Below are positions 25,210 to 36,529 of a DNA stretch of 64,000 nucleotides, piece after piece. How positions within the stretch are numbered: position 1 is the stretch's first letter; every line of letters begins with the position of its first letter. The translations under genes and the position numbers were made by a program. The notes below the pieces were generated by a model. That model ran no database searches. It was not told where the DNA came from and was given only the letters and a program-made list of their open reading frames with translations. This DNA is from an uncultured Sterolibacterium sp. (GTDB lineage: Bacteria; Pseudomonadota; Gammaproteobacteria; Burkholderiales; Rhodocyclaceae). The stretch is taken from NCBI GenBank assembly GCA_903904605.1, contig CAIVDC010000070.1, positions 29,714 to 93,713 on the forward strand, written 5' to 3'.

Positions 25210-28200
25210 AGCCGTCGCGCTGCTCCTGGTCGATGACAGGCCGGAGAACCTGACCGCGCTGGAAGCGGTGCTCGGCGACGACGGGCTGGAACTCATCACG
25301 GCGTCCTCCGGCAACGACGCCCTGCGCTGGATATTGAAGCGCGATTTCGCCTTGGTGCTGCTCGACGTGCAGATGCCCGACATGGACGGCTTCGAGACGG
25401 CGGAGCTGATGCGCGCCAACCCGAAGACCCGGCACCTGCCGATCATTTTCGTCACCGCCGGCATGAAGGAACTGAAGCTGCAGTTCCAGGGTTACGAACT
25501 CGGGGCCGTGGACTATCTGATCAAGCCTTTCGAACCGCTGGTGCTGAAAAGCAAGGTCCGCGTGTTTTGCGAACTGTACCGGCAGCGGCGGGAATTGGAG
25601 AAGAACCGCGGGGAGCTGGAAAGCCGCATCAAGGAAAGGGTGGCGGAACTCGCGGCGAGCGAGGAGCGCTTCCGCCAATTGGCCACCCACGCGCCGGTCG
25701 GCATCATTCAGGTCGACAGCCTGGGCGAATGTCTCTATGCCAATCGCAGTTGGTGCGAGATGGCCGGGATGGACGAAGCCCTGGCCGCGGGCCAGGGCTG
25801 GACCCGGACGCTTCATCCCGACGATCGCCCGCGGGTCGACGCCGCCTGGCGATCGTTCCTCGCCACCGCCCAGGAGTGGTCGCTCGACTATCGTTACCTG
25901 CACCCGGACGGCGTCTTGCGCTGGGTACACGCCAGCGCCGTGGCGCTGCGCGAAGCCGGCGGCGCCATCAGCGGCTACCTGGGCAGCACGGTGGATATCA
26001 GCCTGCGCATGGCGGCCGAGGAGCGGGAGCGGATACGCAGCCGGGTCATGGCCATGCTCAGCGGCGGGGCGCCGCTGGCGGAGATACTCGAGGTGATCGC
26101 CCTCGGCGTGGAGCGACAGTCGGCCGGCACGGTCGGTTCCATCCTGCTGGTAGATGCGAGCCAGGATCGCCTGGTGCACGGCGCCGCGTCCAGCCCGCAC
26201 CATATCGCCCCGGGCACGGTGGCCATCGCCGAGATCGCTGCTGCCCGCACCGCCTGTGCCCAGGCGGCGAGGAGCGGCGAACGCAGCGTCTCGAGCGACG
26301 GCCACGGCAGCGCCTTCTGCGGCAGTTGTCCGGCGCAACAGGCCGCCGGCGGACAGCTGGTCTGCTGGTCGGAACCGATACGGGACACCCATGGCGAAGT
26401 GCTCGGCGTCTTCGCCTTCCACCGGCACCAGCCGGCGACGGCGAACGACCGGCGGAAAGACACGAGCTACGACCTGGAACTGATCATCGAGGTGACGCAA
26501 CTGGCCTGCTTGGTCATCGAGCGCAAGCGCGCCGACAACGAGTTGCAGATCTCCGCCTCGGTGCATCAGGCGATCGGCGAGGCGATCATCGTCACCGACG
26601 CCGACAACCTGATCATCGCCATCAATCCGGCCTTCACCAGGATGACCGGTTACACCTCCCTGGAGGCCATCGGCAAGAACCCGCGACTGTTGAAGAGCGG
26701 CCGCCAGGCGCCCCCCTTCTACGAGGAGATGTGGAGTTCGATCGTGGCCAGCGGACGCTGGCAGGGGGAAATCTGGAATCGTCGCAAGAACGGCGAGGAA
26801 TATCCCGAGTGGCTGTCGATCAACACCATCCACGACAGCGCCGGCCGCGTCTTGCGGCGCATCGCCCTGTTCTCCGACATCACCGAGCAGAAGCGCGCCG
26901 AGGAGACCATCTGGCGCCAGGCCAACTACGATGCGCTCACCGACCTGCCCAATCGCCGTCTGTTCCAGGACCGCCTGCACCAGGAAATCATGAAGGCGCA
27001 GCGGGCCGGACTCTATCTCGCGGTCCTTTTCGTCGATCTCGATCGCTTCAAGGAGGTCAATGACACGCTGGGCCACCAGGCCGGCGACCGGCTGCTGGTC
27101 GATGCGGCACGGCGCATCGGCGAGTGCGTGCGGACAACCGACACGGTGGCGCGGCTGGGAGGCGACGAGTTCACCATCATCATGTCCGAGCTGGTCGATG
27201 CCGATCGTGTCGGAGAGGTGGCGCAGGACATGCTCGCGGCATTGGCCGCGCCCTTCGACCTCCAGGGCGAAATCGCCTACATTTCGGCCAGCATCGGCAT
27301 CACCATCTATCCCGTTGACGCCACCGACATGGAGTCCCTGCTGAAGAACGCCGATCAGGCCATGTACGCCGCCAAGGAGCACGGGCGCAACTGCTTCAGC
27401 TATTTCACCGGCTCGATGCAGGAGACGGCACAGCGGCGCCTGCAGCTCTCCAACGACTTGCACGGGGCGCTGGCGGCCGATCAGTTGGAAGTCTATTTCC
27501 AGCCCATCATCAACCTGGCGAGCGGCGATATCGCCAAGGCCGAGGCGCTGCTGCGCTGGAACCATCCGCTCTTCGGCATGATCGGCCCGGGCCAGTTCAT
27601 CGCCCTGGCCGAGGATACCGGCCTGATCGGCGAACTGGGCGACTGGGTGTTCCGCCAGTCGGCGCAGATGGTCAAGCGCTGGCATGCGGCCAGCGGCATC
27701 GCCGGCTCGGCCAAGGGGCTGATCCAGGTCAGCGTGAACAAGTCGCCCCGCCAGTTCTTCGGCGGCAACACGCAGGTGACCTGGCTCGCCTACCTGAAGG
27801 AACTGGACGTGCCGGCCGACTGCATCAACATCGAGATCACCGAAGGATTGCTGCTCGACGACAGGCACGACGTCGCCCACAAGCTGCTGGTGTTTCGCGA
27901 TGCCGGCGTGCAGCTGTCGCTCGATGACTTCGGCACCGGCTATTCGGCGATGTCCTACCTGAAGAAGTTCCAGATCGATTTCCTGAAGATAGACCAATCC
28001 TTCATCCGCGACCTGGCGAGCGACCCCGGCGACAAGGCGATCGCCGAGGCCATCATCGTCATGGCCCACAAGCTGGGCATCAAGGTCATCGCCGAAGGTG
28101 TCGAGACAGAGCAGCAGCGCCAGTTGCTGATCAATGCCGGCTGCGACTACGGCCAGGGTTTCCTGTTCTCGAAGCCCTGTCCCGCCGACGAGTTCGTGGC

Positions 28201-28240
28201 TCAGTGGTGCACGCCGGTGCGGCGACCTGCCCAGCCATAA
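25202..28240 (+). CDS. response regulator with PAS, GAF, GGDEF and EAL domains (c-di-GMP enzyme)
   Basis: The 1012-aa protein contains a receiver (1-125, phospho-acceptor D55 in LVLLDVQMPDMDG), a coiled-coil linker and PAS1 (about 155-280). A GAF domain (about 285-435), PAS2 (about 440-565), GGDEF (about 570-735) and EAL (about 745-1000) follow. The GGDEF site is intact (RLGGDEF, about residue 653) and the product-inhibition I-site RxxD is in place five residues upstream (RTTD). The EAL domain keeps AEALLRW, DDFGTGYSAMSYL and IAEGVET. Both diguanylate cyclase and phosphodiesterase activities are therefore possible. ATG 25202 overlaps the cheB-like stop by 8 bp. The longer track ORF start (24998) is another frame of cheB. 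Probable output of the upstream hybrid kinase/CheR/CheB module. Confidence 0.9.
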   Translation: MSEAVALLLVDDRPENLTALEAVLGDDGLELITASSGNDALRWILKRDFALVLLDVQMPDMDGFETAELMRANPKTRHLPIIFVTAGMKELKLQFQGYELGAVDYLIKPFEPLVLKSKVRVFCELYRQRRELEKNRGELESRIKERVAELAASEERFRQLATHAPVGIIQVDSLGECLYANRSWCEMAGMDEALAAGQGWTRTLHPDDRPRVDAAWRSFLATAQEWSLDYRYLHPDGVLRWVHASAVALREAGGAISGYLGSTVDISLRMAAEERERIRSRVMAMLSGGAPLAEILEVIALGVERQSAGTVGSILLVDASQDRLVHGAASSPHHIAPGTVAIAEIAAARTACAQAARSGERSVSSDGHGSAFCGSCPAQQAAGGQLVCWSEPIRDTHGEVLGVFAFHRHQPATANDRRKDTSYDLELIIEVTQLACLVIERKRADNELQISASVHQAIGEAIIVTDADNLIIAINPAFTRMTGYTSLEAIGKNPRLLKSGRQAPPFYEEMWSSIVASGRWQGEIWNRRKNGEEYPEWLSINTIHDSAGRVLRRIALFSDITEQKRAEETIWRQANYDALTDLPNRRLFQDRLHQEIMKAQRAGLYLAVLFVDLDRFKEVNDTLGHQAGDRLLVDAARRIGECVRTTDTVARLGGDEFTIIMSELVDADRVGEVAQDMLAALAAPFDLQGEIAYISASIGITIYPVDATDMESLLKNADQAMYAAKEHGRNCFSYFTGSMQETAQRRLQLSNDLHGALAADQLEVYFQPIINLASGDIAKAEALLRWNHPLFGMIGPGQFIALAEDTGLIGELGDWVFRQSAQMVKRWHAASGIAGSAKGLIQVSVNKSPRQFFGGNTQVTWLAYLKELDVPADCINIEITEGLLLDDRHDVAHKLLVFRDAGVQLSLDDFGTGYSAMSYLKKFQIDFLKIDQSFIRDLASDPGDKAIAEAIIVMAHKLGIKVIAEGVETEQQRQLLINAGCDYGQGFLFSKPCPADEFVAQWCTPVRRPAQP

Positions 28241-28313
28241 ACGGCGGCCGCCTAGGGCTCTAGTCGTCGCCAGGCCGCGAGTATGCCTTCATCATGAACA
28301 GGGCCTCCCGGGT

Positions 28314-28342
28314 TTGGCACAGCGCCATGATCGTGCTACTCT
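28314..28342 (+). promoter_or_regulatory. candidate promoter for the glgB-led operon
   Basis: TTGGCA (28314-28319) matches 5 of 6 -35 positions. After a 17-bp spacer comes TACTCT (28337-28342) preceded by TG-C, an extended -10. CTACTCTAA also resembles a stress-sigma (RpoS-type) -10, which would suit an osmotic/stationary-phase operon, but this is inference. The leader to the glgB start would be about 185 nt. The rest of the 294-bp gap 28241-28534 shows nothing else. Confidence 0.4.
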
Positions 28343-28534
28343 AAATAAGCAGTCAATCTTCGCGACGCTGCGGGCCCGCTGGCCGGGCCCGCTGCCGAAC
28401 CCGGCCAGGCGCAAGCTTCAAGGTGTTCTTCGCCCACTGCGCCGTGCACATGGCCCAGGCCCCGGCTTCACAGCGTCTCGCTCGAATGCGTTCGTGCCCC
28501 CTCGCCGCGAACGTCAACCGGAGGGAGGAATATC

Positions 28535-30433
28535 TTGCTCACCGACCAAGACATCTATCTGTTCAAGGAAGGCTCCCACGCGCGGCTGTACGAGAAGTTC
28601 GGCTGCCAGCTGACCGAGCACGACGGCATCAGCGGCGCGCACTTCGCCGTCTGGGCTCCGAACGCCCGGCGCGTTGCGGCGATGGGCGACTGGAACGGCT
28701 GGAATCCGGATGCGCACCCGCTCGCCCTGCGCGAGGATGGCTCGGGAATCTGGGAAGGCTTCGTGCCGGGCGTCGCGCATGGGCAAGCCTACAAATACCA
28801 CATCGAATCCCGCGTCGCCGGCTACCGGGTGGACAAGGCCGATCCCTTCGCCTTCTTCGCCGAAGCGCCGCCGCGCACCGGTTCGCGCGCCTGGAAACTG
28901 GACTATGCCTGGAACGACGGTGCATGGATGGCGTCGCGCCAGGCGGCCAATGCGCTCGATGCGCCGATGGCCATCTACGAAGTGCACCTGGGCTCCTGGC
29001 GCCGCGTACCCGAGGACGACAACCGCTCGATGGGCTATCGCGAGATCGCGCAACCGCTGGCCGAGTACGTGCGCGAGATGGGCTTTACTCACGTCGAACT
29101 GATGCCGATCACCGAGCATCCCTTCTACGGTTCCTGGGGCTACCAGACCACCGGCTACTTCGCACCGACGGCGCGCTACGGGCCACCCGAGGACTTCATG
29201 TTTCTCGTCGACACCCTGCACCAGCAAGGCATCGGCGTCATCCTCGACTGGGTGCCCTCGCATTTTCCCGGCGACGAACATGGCCTGGTGTATTTCGACG
29301 GCACCAGCCTTTATGAGCATGCCGACCCGAAGCAGGGCTTCCACCCGGAATGGACCAGCCAGATCTTCAACTACGGCCGCAACGAAGTGCGCGGCTTCCT
29401 GGTCTCCAGCGCCCTGTACTGGCTGGACCGCTACCATGTGGACGGTTTACGGGTGGACGGCGTCGCCTCGATGCTCTATCTCGACTACGGCCGCAAGGAA
29501 GGCGAATGGGTGCCCAACCGCTACGGCGGCCGCGAGAACATCGAGGCGGTGGAGTTCCTGCGCCTCCTGAACCAGGCGGTGTATCGCGACCACCCCGACG
29601 TGCAGACCATGGCCGAGGAGTCGACCTCCTGGCCGATGGTGTCGCGCCCGGTACATCTGGGCGGCCTGGGCTTCGGGCTGAAATGGAACATGGGCTGGAT
29701 GCACGACACCCTGAAATACATGAGCCAGGATCCCATTCATCGCAAGTACCATCACGACAAGCTGACCTTCTCGATCTGGTACGCCTTCTTCGAGAACTTC
29801 GTGCTGCCACTGTCGCACGACGAAGTGGTGCACGGCAAGGGCGCGCTGATCGGCAAGATGCCGGGCGACTCCTGGCACCAGTTTGCCAATATGCGCCTGC
29901 TCTTCGGCTACATGTGGGCGCACCCGGGCAAGAAGCTCCTGTTCATGGGCGGCGAATTCGGCCAGCGCCGCGAATGGGCGCACGAGGAAAGCCTGGAGTG
30001 GCACGTCCTGCAATATCCCGAGCACGAAGGCCTGCGCCGCTGGGTGGCCGACTTGAACCGGCTCTACCGCGCCGAGCCTGCGCTCCACCAGATAGACTTC
30101 GAGCAGTCCGGCTTCCAGTGGGTGGACTGCAACGACAGCGTGCAGAGCGTGCTCTCCTTCCTGCGGCGGCCGAAGGGCGGCGGCGCAGCGGTGCTGGTGG
30201 TCTGCAACTTCACCCCAGTGCCGCGCATGAACTATATCGTCGGGGTGCCGGGCGGCGGCTACTGGACGGAAATCGCCAACAGCGATGCGACGCTCTACGG
30301 CGGCAGCGGCATGGGCAATCTCGGCGGCCTCGAGGCGTCGCCGGTGGCGGCGCACGGGCAGTTCCACTCGCTCGCCGTCACCTTGCCGCCGCTGGCCGTG
30401 CTGATGTTCAGGAGCGAGGCCGGCCATGGCTGA
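28535..30433 (+). CDS. glgB: 1,4-alpha-glucan branching enzyme
   Basis: The 632-aa GH13 protein has an N-terminal CBM48 domain ([20 protein letters not shown]), a central TIM barrel and a C-terminal beta domain. Catalytic residues are visible: nucleophile Asp in [15 protein letters not shown] (~306), acid Glu in [10 protein letters not shown] (~359) and the transition-state Asp in [16 protein letters not shown]-type EFGQRREW is also conserved. It is shorter than E. coli GlgB (728 aa) because the first N-terminal (N1) domain is absent, a common variant. It transfers alpha-1,4 segments to alpha-1,6 branches of glycogen. The start is a TTG at 28535 behind an excellent GGAGGGAGG; no in-frame ATG lies near it. 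It overlaps glgE by 8 bp. Confidence 0.93.
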   Translation: MLTDQDIYLFKEGSHARLYEKFGCQLTEHDGISGAHFAVWAPNARRVAAMGDWNGWNPDAHPLALREDGSGIWEGFVPGVAHGQAYKYHIESRVAGYRVDKADPFAFFAEAPPRTGSRAWKLDYAWNDGAWMASRQAANALDAPMAIYEVHLGSWRRVPEDDNRSMGYREIAQPLAEYVREMGFTHVELMPITEHPFYGSWGYQTTGYFAPTARYGPPEDFMFLVDTLHQQGIGVILDWVPSHFPGDEHGLVYFDGTSLYEHADPKQGFHPEWTSQIFNYGRNEVRGFLVSSALYWLDRYHVDGLRVDGVASMLYLDYGRKEGEWVPNRYGGRENIEAVEFLRLLNQAVYRDHPDVQTMAEESTSWPMVSRPVHLGGLGFGLKWNMGWMHDTLKYMSQDPIHRKYHHDKLTFSIWYAFFENFVLPLSHDEVVHGKGALIGKMPGDSWHQFANMRLLFGYMWAHPGKKLLFMGGEFGQRREWAHEESLEWHVLQYPEHEGLRRWVADLNRLYRAEPALHQIDFEQSGFQWVDCNDSVQSVLSFLRRPKGGGAAVLVVCNFTPVPRMNYIVGVPGGGYWTEIANSDATLYGGSGMGNLGGLEASPVAAHGQFHSLAVTLPPLAVLMFRSEAGHG

Positions 30434-32447
30434 GACGATCAGGACGGATGACGGCCGGCTGCGCGCGGTGATCGAGAATCTGTCGCCGTCGGTAGACGGC
30501 GGGCGCTTTGCCGCCAAGCGCATCGTCGGCGACACGGTGGTGGTCGAGGCCGACTGTTTCACCGATGGCCACGACATGCTCGCCTGCCTGCTGCTATGGC
30601 GGCGCGATGAGACAGGTGAGGAAGAGGCGTGGCACGAAACGCCGATGCGGGCGCTGGCCAACGACCGCTGGCGCGGCAGCTTCGTCGCCGAGGCGGTCGG
30701 CCGCTACCGCTACACTGTTTGCGCCTGGGTGGATCACTTCCTCTCCTGGCGCCACGATTTCGCCCGGCGCGTCGAGCTCGCGGATCTCCTCATCGCCGCG
30801 CAGGTCGGCGCCGCACTGATCGAGGCTGCGGCGCTGCGTGCGGCCGGCAGGGACCGCACGCGCCTCAAGGACTGGGCAACGGAGTTGCGCGCGCATTCCG
30901 GCAAGCCCACCGATGTGAAGCAGCTGAAGGCGCTGGGCCTGGACGAGGAACTCGCCGCCCGTGCCAATCGCTACCCGGACCGCCGTTTCGCCACGACCCA
31001 CCCCGTCCTCCATCCCCTGACCGTGGACCGCAAACGCGCACGCTTCTCCGCCTGGTACGAAATGTTCCCGCGCTCGGCATCGGATGAGCCGGGGCGGCAC
31101 GGCACTTTGCCGGACTGCGAGGCTCGCCTGCCGGCGATCGCGAAAATGGGCTTCGACGTGCTCTACCTGCCGCCCATCCATCCGATCGGCGGCGTGAACC
31201 GCAAGGGCCCGAACAACGCGATCAGCGCCGGCCCCGGCGATGTCGGCAGCCCCTGGGCGATCGGCTCGTGCGAGGGCGGGCACAAGACCCTGCATCCGGA
31301 GCTGGGGACAATGGACGACTTCCGCCGCCTTGTCGCGAGCGCCGGCAAGCTTGACATCGAGCTCGCGCTGGACATCGCCTTCCAGTGCGCGCCCGACCAC
31401 CCCTACGTCGCGGCGCATCCGCAATGGTTCCGGTGGCGGCCCGACGGCGCCGTGCAGTACGCCGAGAATCCGCCCAAGAAATACCAGGACATTTTCCCCT
31501 TCGAATTCGAGTCCGACGACTGGCAGGGGCTATGGCAGGAACTCGCCGACGTGATCCGCTTCTGGGCGCGCGAGGGGGTGCGGATTTTCCGCGTGGATAA
31601 TCCACACACCAAGCCATTCCCGTTCTGGGAATGGGCGATCGCCGAGATCAAGCGCGAGTACCCGGAAACGATCTTCCTCGCCGAAGCCTTCACCCGGCCC
31701 AAGGTCATGCACCGGCTGGCCAAGCTCGGCTTTTCCCAGTCGTATACCTACTTCACCTGGCGCAACACCAAGCACGAACTCGTCGAATACGTCACCGAGC
31801 TGACAAAGGGTCCGGGGCGCGATTACTTCCGCCCCAACCTCTGGCCGAACACCCCGGACATCCTCAGCGAATACCTGCAGTTCGGCGGACGCCCCGCCTT
31901 CATCGTGCGCCTGGTGCTGGCGGCGACCCTGGCGGCGAACTACGGCATCTACGGGCCGGCCTTCGAACTTGTCGAGGCGAGTCCGCGCGAGCCCGGCGCC
32001 GAGGATTACCGGGACAGCGAGAAGTACCAGCTGCGCCACTGGGATCTCGCTGCGCCGCAGAGCCTGGCCGACCTGATCGCGCGGCTGAACCGCGCCCGCC
32101 GCGACAACCCCGCGCTGCAGTCCGACGGCTCGCTGCAGTTCTTCGCGGTCGATAACGACAATCTGCTGTGCTACGCCAAGTCGGCCCCGGACTTCGACAA
32201 CCTGGTCGTCACGGTGGTCAATCTCGATCCGCATCACGTCCAGTCGGGCTGGGTCGATCTCGATCTTGCCGCCTTGGGCATCGCTGCCGACTCGCCCTAC
32301 CAGATGCACGACCTGCTCAGCGGCGCTCGCTTCCTCTGGAACGGCCCGCGCAACTTCGTCCAGATCGACCCGCAGCGCGCGCCCGCGCACGTCTTCGCGC
32401 TGCGCCGCAAGGTGCGCAGCGAACATAATTTCGACTACTTCCTGTGA
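30426..32447 (+). CDS. glgE: GlgE, alpha-1,4-glucan:maltose-1-phosphate maltosyltransferase
   Basis: The 673-aa GH13_3 protein transfers maltose from maltose-1-phosphate to alpha-1,4-glucan. GlgE-specific landmarks are the N-terminal domain followed by [12 protein letters not shown], the barrel motif [14 protein letters not shown], the nucleophile Asp in [16 protein letters not shown] (~389) and the acid Glu in [13 protein letters not shown] (~418). Length equals that of Streptomyces and Mycobacterium GlgE (~660-700 aa). Placed directly before the treS-maltokinase fusion, it completes the route trehalose to maltose to maltose-1-phosphate to glucan. It starts within the last codons of glgB (8-bp overlap) and its stop overlaps the next start (GTGA). 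Confidence 0.95.
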   Translation: MAETIRTDDGRLRAVIENLSPSVDGGRFAAKRIVGDTVVVEADCFTDGHDMLACLLLWRRDETGEEEAWHETPMRALANDRWRGSFVAEAVGRYRYTVCAWVDHFLSWRHDFARRVELADLLIAAQVGAALIEAAALRAAGRDRTRLKDWATELRAHSGKPTDVKQLKALGLDEELAARANRYPDRRFATTHPVLHPLTVDRKRARFSAWYEMFPRSASDEPGRHGTLPDCEARLPAIAKMGFDVLYLPPIHPIGGVNRKGPNNAISAGPGDVGSPWAIGSCEGGHKTLHPELGTMDDFRRLVASAGKLDIELALDIAFQCAPDHPYVAAHPQWFRWRPDGAVQYAENPPKKYQDIFPFEFESDDWQGLWQELADVIRFWAREGVRIFRVDNPHTKPFPFWEWAIAEIKREYPETIFLAEAFTRPKVMHRLAKLGFSQSYTYFTWRNTKHELVEYVTELTKGPGRDYFRPNLWPNTPDILSEYLQFGGRPAFIVRLVLAATLAANYGIYGPAFELVEASPREPGAEDYRDSEKYQLRHWDLAAPQSLADLIARLNRARRDNPALQSDGSLQFFAVDNDNLLCYAKSAPDFDNLVVTVVNLDPHHVQSGWVDLDLAALGIAADSPYQMHDLLSGARFLWNGPRNFVQIDPQRAPAHVFALRRKVRSEHNFDYFL

Positions 32448-35400
32448 ACATGGACAAGCCGGACAACTCCCCCGCCGTCGCAGCCCCTGACTCCCTGGAC
32501 GAGGCGCTGTGGTACAAGGACGCCGTGGTCTACCAGCTGCACGTCAAGGCCTTCTTCGATTCGAACGGCGACGGCATGGGCGATTTCCCCGGACTGATCG
32601 AAAAGCTCGATTACGTCCGCGACCTGGGCGTCAATACGATCTGGCTGCTGCCTTTCTATCCATCGCCGATGAAGGACGACGGCTACGACGTCGCCGACTA
32701 CAACAACGTCCATCCGCAATACGGCACGCGCAACGACCTGCGCACCTTGATGCGCGAGGCGCACCGGCGCGGCCTGCGGGTGATCACCGAACTGGTCGTG
32801 AACCACACCTCGGACCAGCATCCCTGGTTCCAGGCCGCGCGCCGCGCGCCGCCGGGCTCCTCGAAGCGCGACTTCTACGTCTGGAGCGACAGCGACGAGA
32901 AGTACGGCCAGACGCGCATCATCTTCACCGACACCGAGACCTCCAACTGGACCTGGGACCCGGTCGCCAAGGCCTACTACTGGCACCGTTTCTTCAGCCA
33001 CCAGCCGGACCTCAATTTCGACAACCCGAAGGTGCTGAAGGCGATCTTCCGCGTCATGCGCTTCTGGTTCGACATCGGAGTGGACGGCTTCCGCCTCGAC
33101 GCCATCCCTTACCTGTGCGAGCGCGAAGGCACCAGCAACGAGAACCTGCCCGAGACGCACGACGTCATCCGGCAGATCCGCGCCCAGGTCGACCTGCATT
33201 ACAAGAACCGCCTGCTGCTCGCCGAAGCCAACCAGTGGCCGGAGGACGTGCGCGAATACTTCGGCGAGGGCGACGAATGCCACATGGCTTACCACTTCCC
33301 GCTGATGCCAAGGATCTACATGGCGATCGCGCAGGAGGACCGCCATCCCGTGGTCGAGATCATGCAGCAGACGCCGGAGATCCCGGAGAATTGCCAGTGG
33401 GCGATCTTCCTGCGCAACCATGACGAGCTGACGCTGGAAATGGTGACCAGCAAGGAGCGCGACTACATGTACCGGATGTATGCCGCCGATCCGCGCGCCC
33501 GCATCAATCTGGGCATCCGCCGCCGGCTCGCGCCGCTGATGGAAAACGACCGCGAGCGCATCAAGCTGATGAACAGCCTGCTGTTGTCGATGCCGGGCTC
33601 GCCCATCATCTACTACGGCGACGAAATCGGCATGGGCGACAACATCTTCCTGGGCGACCGCAACGGCGTGCGCACGCCGATGCAATGGAGCCCCGACCGC
33701 AATGCCGGTTTCTCCCACGCCGACCCGCAGCGCCTCTACCTGCCGCCGATCATGGACCCGGTCTACGGCTACGAGGCGGTGAACGTCGAGGCGCAGACGC
33801 GCGAGCCCTCCTCGCTGCTCAACTGGATGCGGCGCATGTTGACGGTGCGCAGCGGCAGCAAGGCGTTCGGGCGCGGGCGGCTGTCCTTTCTCAGTCCGGG
33901 CAACCGCAAGATCCTGGCCTACCTGCGCGAGTACGGCGACGAGACGATACTGTGCGTCGCCAACCTCGGCCGCTCGGCGCAGCCGGTCGAACTGGACCTC
34001 GCGGCCTATCGCGACCGGGTGCCGCTGGAAATGATGGGCCACACCGCTTTCCCGCCGATCGGCGAACTGCCCTACCTGCTCACCCTGCCGGCCTGCGGCT
34101 TCTACTGGTTCAGGCTCGCGACCGACATCGCAGTGCCGCACTGGCACGAACAGAGACTGCCGCTGGAAGAGCGGCCGGTGCTGGTGCTGTTCGACGGCTG
34201 GACCAGTTTCTTCCGCGACCGCGTCGTGCCCTGGCGCATCCGCATGGCCGAGAAGCTGCGCCTCCAGTTCGAGACCGAAGTGCTGCCGCGCCACATCGCC
34301 ACGCAGCGCTGGTACGCGGCCAAGGGCGCGGCGATCGGGCGCGCCGCCTTCAGCGACTGGGTGCTCTGGAAACCGGAGCGCACGACGTGGCTGATCGCGC
34401 TGCTCGCCGTCGAGGCGGCCGCGGGGACTGCCACCTACTTCCTGCCGATGGCGCTGGCCTGGGAGGACAATGACGAGGAGCAACTGCGCAGCCTGGCCGC
34501 CGCGACCGTGGCACGGGTGCGGCAACAGTCCCAGGTCGGCGTGCTCGCCGACGCTTTCGCCGACGAAGCCTTCGCCCGCGCGCTGGTGGCGGCGATCGCC
34601 GCCGGCAGCGAAACGCCCTGCGCGCAGGGCCGGCTCCGCTTCAGCGCGACCGAGGCCTTTGCGAGCCTTGCCGGAGACGCCAGCGACAAGCTGCCGATCG
34701 GCCGTCCGAAGTTCCAGGGCAGCAACACCGTGGTCACCCTCGGCGAACGTCTGTTCCTCAAGGGCTACCGGCACCTTCGGGCCGGCGTGAACCCCGAGTT
34801 CGAGGTCGGCCGCTTCCTCACCGAGGTCGCGCACTTCGCCAACTGCGTGCCGGTCGCCGGCGCCGTCGAATACCTCGCCGCCGACGGCACGCCGACCTGC
34901 CTGGCGCTGCTGCAGGGCTATGTCGCCAATCAGGGCGACGGCTGGTCCACCACGCAGGACTATCTCGAACGCACTTTCGAGGGCGATCTGCTCGCCTCGA
35001 CCGAGCCGCCCGCGGACATGCATGGCGCCTACCTGTCGCTGGTGCACACCCTGGGCGTGCGGACCGCCGAACTGCACAAGGCGCTCGCACTCGTCACCGG
35101 CGACCGCGCCTTCGATCCCGAGCCGATGGAACCCGGCGATGTCGAAGGCTGGCGGAAGAATGTGGAGGACGATGCAGTAGCCACGCTGACACTGCTGGAG
35201 CAGCATCTGGCCGGGCTCCCCGAGCCGGCGCGGGGCAACGCGCAGCGGCTGCTCGCCGGGCGCGAACAACTCGCGGCGCGCATTGCGGCCTGCGCCGTGA
35301 CCGCGGGCTCAGGCCGGAAGATCCGCTACCACGGCGACTACCACCTCGGCCAGGTGCTGGTGGCGAGCAACGATTTCGTCATCATCGATTTCGAGGGCGA

Positions 35401-35779
35401 GCCGGCGCGGTCGCTGGCCGAGCGCCGCGTCAAGCACTCGCCGCTGCGCGACGTCGCCGGAATGCTGCGTTCCTTTTCTTACGCGCGATCGGCCGCCCTG
35501 CATCGCGACACCTACAGCGACGCCGACCGGGCCAGGCTGGCGCCGCTCGCCCGGGACTGGGAGCGCCAGACGCGCGCGACCTTCCTCCGCGCCTACGACG
35601 AGACCACGCAAGGCTGCGGCCTGTATGGCGCCTTCGGCGAAATGCAGGGCCTGATAAGCCTGTTCGAACTGGAGAAAGCGCTCTACGAACTGCGCTACGA
35701 AGTCGGCAACCGTCCCGCCTGGATCAACGTGCCGCTGTCCGGCGTGTTGGCGTTGTGCGCTTTGCAGCCGGATCGCTGA
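32444..35779 (+). CDS. treS: bifunctional trehalose synthase (TreS)-maltokinase (Pep2/Mak) fusion
   Basis: The 1111-aa protein fuses two enzymes. Residues ~20-560 are TreS (GH13_16), which interconverts trehalose and maltose: start motif [16 protein letters not shown], nucleophile in [11 protein letters not shown] (~D218), acid Glu in [13 protein letters not shown] and [12 protein letters not shown]. Residues ~620-1105 are maltokinase: [20 protein letters not shown], the catalytic loop [12 protein letters not shown] (~962) and the metal-binding IIDFEGEP. The kinase makes maltose-1-phosphate for GlgE. TreS-Pep2 fusions are known in several bacteria; the two act as a complex when separate. The start is either GTG 32444 (GTGA overlap with glgE) or ATG 32450. 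Confidence 0.95.
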   Translation: MNMDKPDNSPAVAAPDSLDEALWYKDAVVYQLHVKAFFDSNGDGMGDFPGLIEKLDYVRDLGVNTIWLLPFYPSPMKDDGYDVADYNNVHPQYGTRNDLRTLMREAHRRGLRVITELVVNHTSDQHPWFQAARRAPPGSSKRDFYVWSDSDEKYGQTRIIFTDTETSNWTWDPVAKAYYWHRFFSHQPDLNFDNPKVLKAIFRVMRFWFDIGVDGFRLDAIPYLCEREGTSNENLPETHDVIRQIRAQVDLHYKNRLLLAEANQWPEDVREYFGEGDECHMAYHFPLMPRIYMAIAQEDRHPVVEIMQQTPEIPENCQWAIFLRNHDELTLEMVTSKERDYMYRMYAADPRARINLGIRRRLAPLMENDRERIKLMNSLLLSMPGSPIIYYGDEIGMGDNIFLGDRNGVRTPMQWSPDRNAGFSHADPQRLYLPPIMDPVYGYEAVNVEAQTREPSSLLNWMRRMLTVRSGSKAFGRGRLSFLSPGNRKILAYLREYGDETILCVANLGRSAQPVELDLAAYRDRVPLEMMGHTAFPPIGELPYLLTLPACGFYWFRLATDIAVPHWHEQRLPLEERPVLVLFDGWTSFFRDRVVPWRIRMAEKLRLQFETEVLPRHIATQRWYAAKGAAIGRAAFSDWVLWKPERTTWLIALLAVEAAAGTATYFLPMALAWEDNDEEQLRSLAAATVARVRQQSQVGVLADAFADEAFARALVAAIAAGSETPCAQGRLRFSATEAFASLAGDASDKLPIGRPKFQGSNTVVTLGERLFLKGYRHLRAGVNPEFEVGRFLTEVAHFANCVPVAGAVEYLAADGTPTCLALLQGYVANQGDGWSTTQDYLERTFEGDLLASTEPPADMHGAYLSLVHTLGVRTAELHKALALVTGDRAFDPEPMEPGDVEGWRKNVEDDAVATLTLLEQHLAGLPEPARGNAQRLLAGREQLAARIAACAVTAGSGRKIRYHGDYHLGQVLVASNDFVIIDFEGEPARSLAERRVKHSPLRDVAGMLRSFSYARSAALHRDTYSDADRARLAPLARDWERQTRATFLRAYDETTQGCGLYGAFGEMQGLISLFELEKALYELRYEVGNRPAWINVPLSGVLALCALQPDR

Positions 35780-35803
35780 TGGAACACTCAAGAGGAGACT
35801 GAG

Positions 35804-36487
35804 ATGGAAAAAGTCGACATCATGCTCGAACCGGTGCGGGCCTTTCTGGTCCAGATCGGCGGCTTCCTGCCGAAGCTGGCCCTGGCGATCGTGGTGCTGA
35901 TCATCGGCTGGCTGCTCGCCAAGGTGGCGATGTTCGCGACCGTCAAGGGCCTGCGTGCGATCAACTTCAACGTCTTGACCGAGCGTGCCGGCCTGGACGG
36001 CTTCCTGCACCAGGGCGGCCTGGAGTCGGACACCACGGCCATCCTGGGACTGCTCATCTACTGGCTGGTGATCCTGGCGGCGCTGATCATCGGCTTCAAC
36101 AGTCTGGGCCTCACCTATATCACCGGTCTCCTGGGCGAGGTCGTGCTGTTCGTGCCCAAGGTCATCGTGGCCCTCCTGATCCTCACCTTCGGCGCCTATT
36201 TCGCGCGCTTCGTCGGCAACACGGTAATCGCCTACTGCCGCAACATCGACATCCAGGACGCCGACATGCTGGGCAAGCTGGCGCAGTATGCCATCATGAC
36301 TTTCGTCGTGCTGATCGCGCTCGACCAGGTCAATGTCGGCGGCGACATCGTCCGGGAGAGTTTCCTGATCATCCTGGCCGGTATCGTGTTCGCCCTGGCG
36401 CTCGCCTTCGGGCTCGGCGGCAAGGATGCGGCGGCGGAACTGATCGATCGCTGGTGGCCGGGAAGAGGAAAGAAGGACGATAGCTGA
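35804..36487 (+). CDS. conserved-TM-helix mechanosensitive channel-like protein (CmpX-like, PF05552)
   Basis: The 227-aa membrane protein contains repeated hydrophobic helices with the TM_helix (PF05552) pattern: LPKLALAIVVLIIGWLLAKV at residues ~22-42 and FVPKVIVALLILTFGAYFARFVG near 125-148, two copies of the same P-K-hydrophobic-G motif. It ends with AFGLGGKDAAAELIDRWW, a loop reminiscent of the MscS pore-helix end (FGLGGxDAA). Members such as CmpX are linked to envelope stress or mechanosensing. It has AGGAGACTG upstream of the ATG and sits 24 bp after treS and 42 bp before glgC, so it is an integral part of the glycogen/trehalose operon. Confidence 0.8.
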   Translation: MEKVDIMLEPVRAFLVQIGGFLPKLALAIVVLIIGWLLAKVAMFATVKGLRAINFNVLTERAGLDGFLHQGGLESDTTAILGLLIYWLVILAALIIGFNSLGLTYITGLLGEVVLFVPKVIVALLILTFGAYFARFVGNTVIAYCRNIDIQDADMLGKLAQYAIMTFVVLIALDQVNVGGDIVRESFLIILAGIVFALALAFGLGGKDAAAELIDRWWPGRGKKDDS

Positions 36488-36529
36488 GCCGAAGCACCGA
36501 CCAGAAGAACGGAACTCAAGGGAGCAGCA

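Noticed and set aside
25151-28069. 972-aa minus-strand ORF opposite the GGDEF/EAL gene
   Set aside because: Antisense shadow of a protein with intact catalytic motifs.
28315-28330. Sigma-54 type promoter (TGGCAC) upstream of glgB
   Set aside because: No TTGC -12 element at the required spacing; the sigma-70-like reading fits better.
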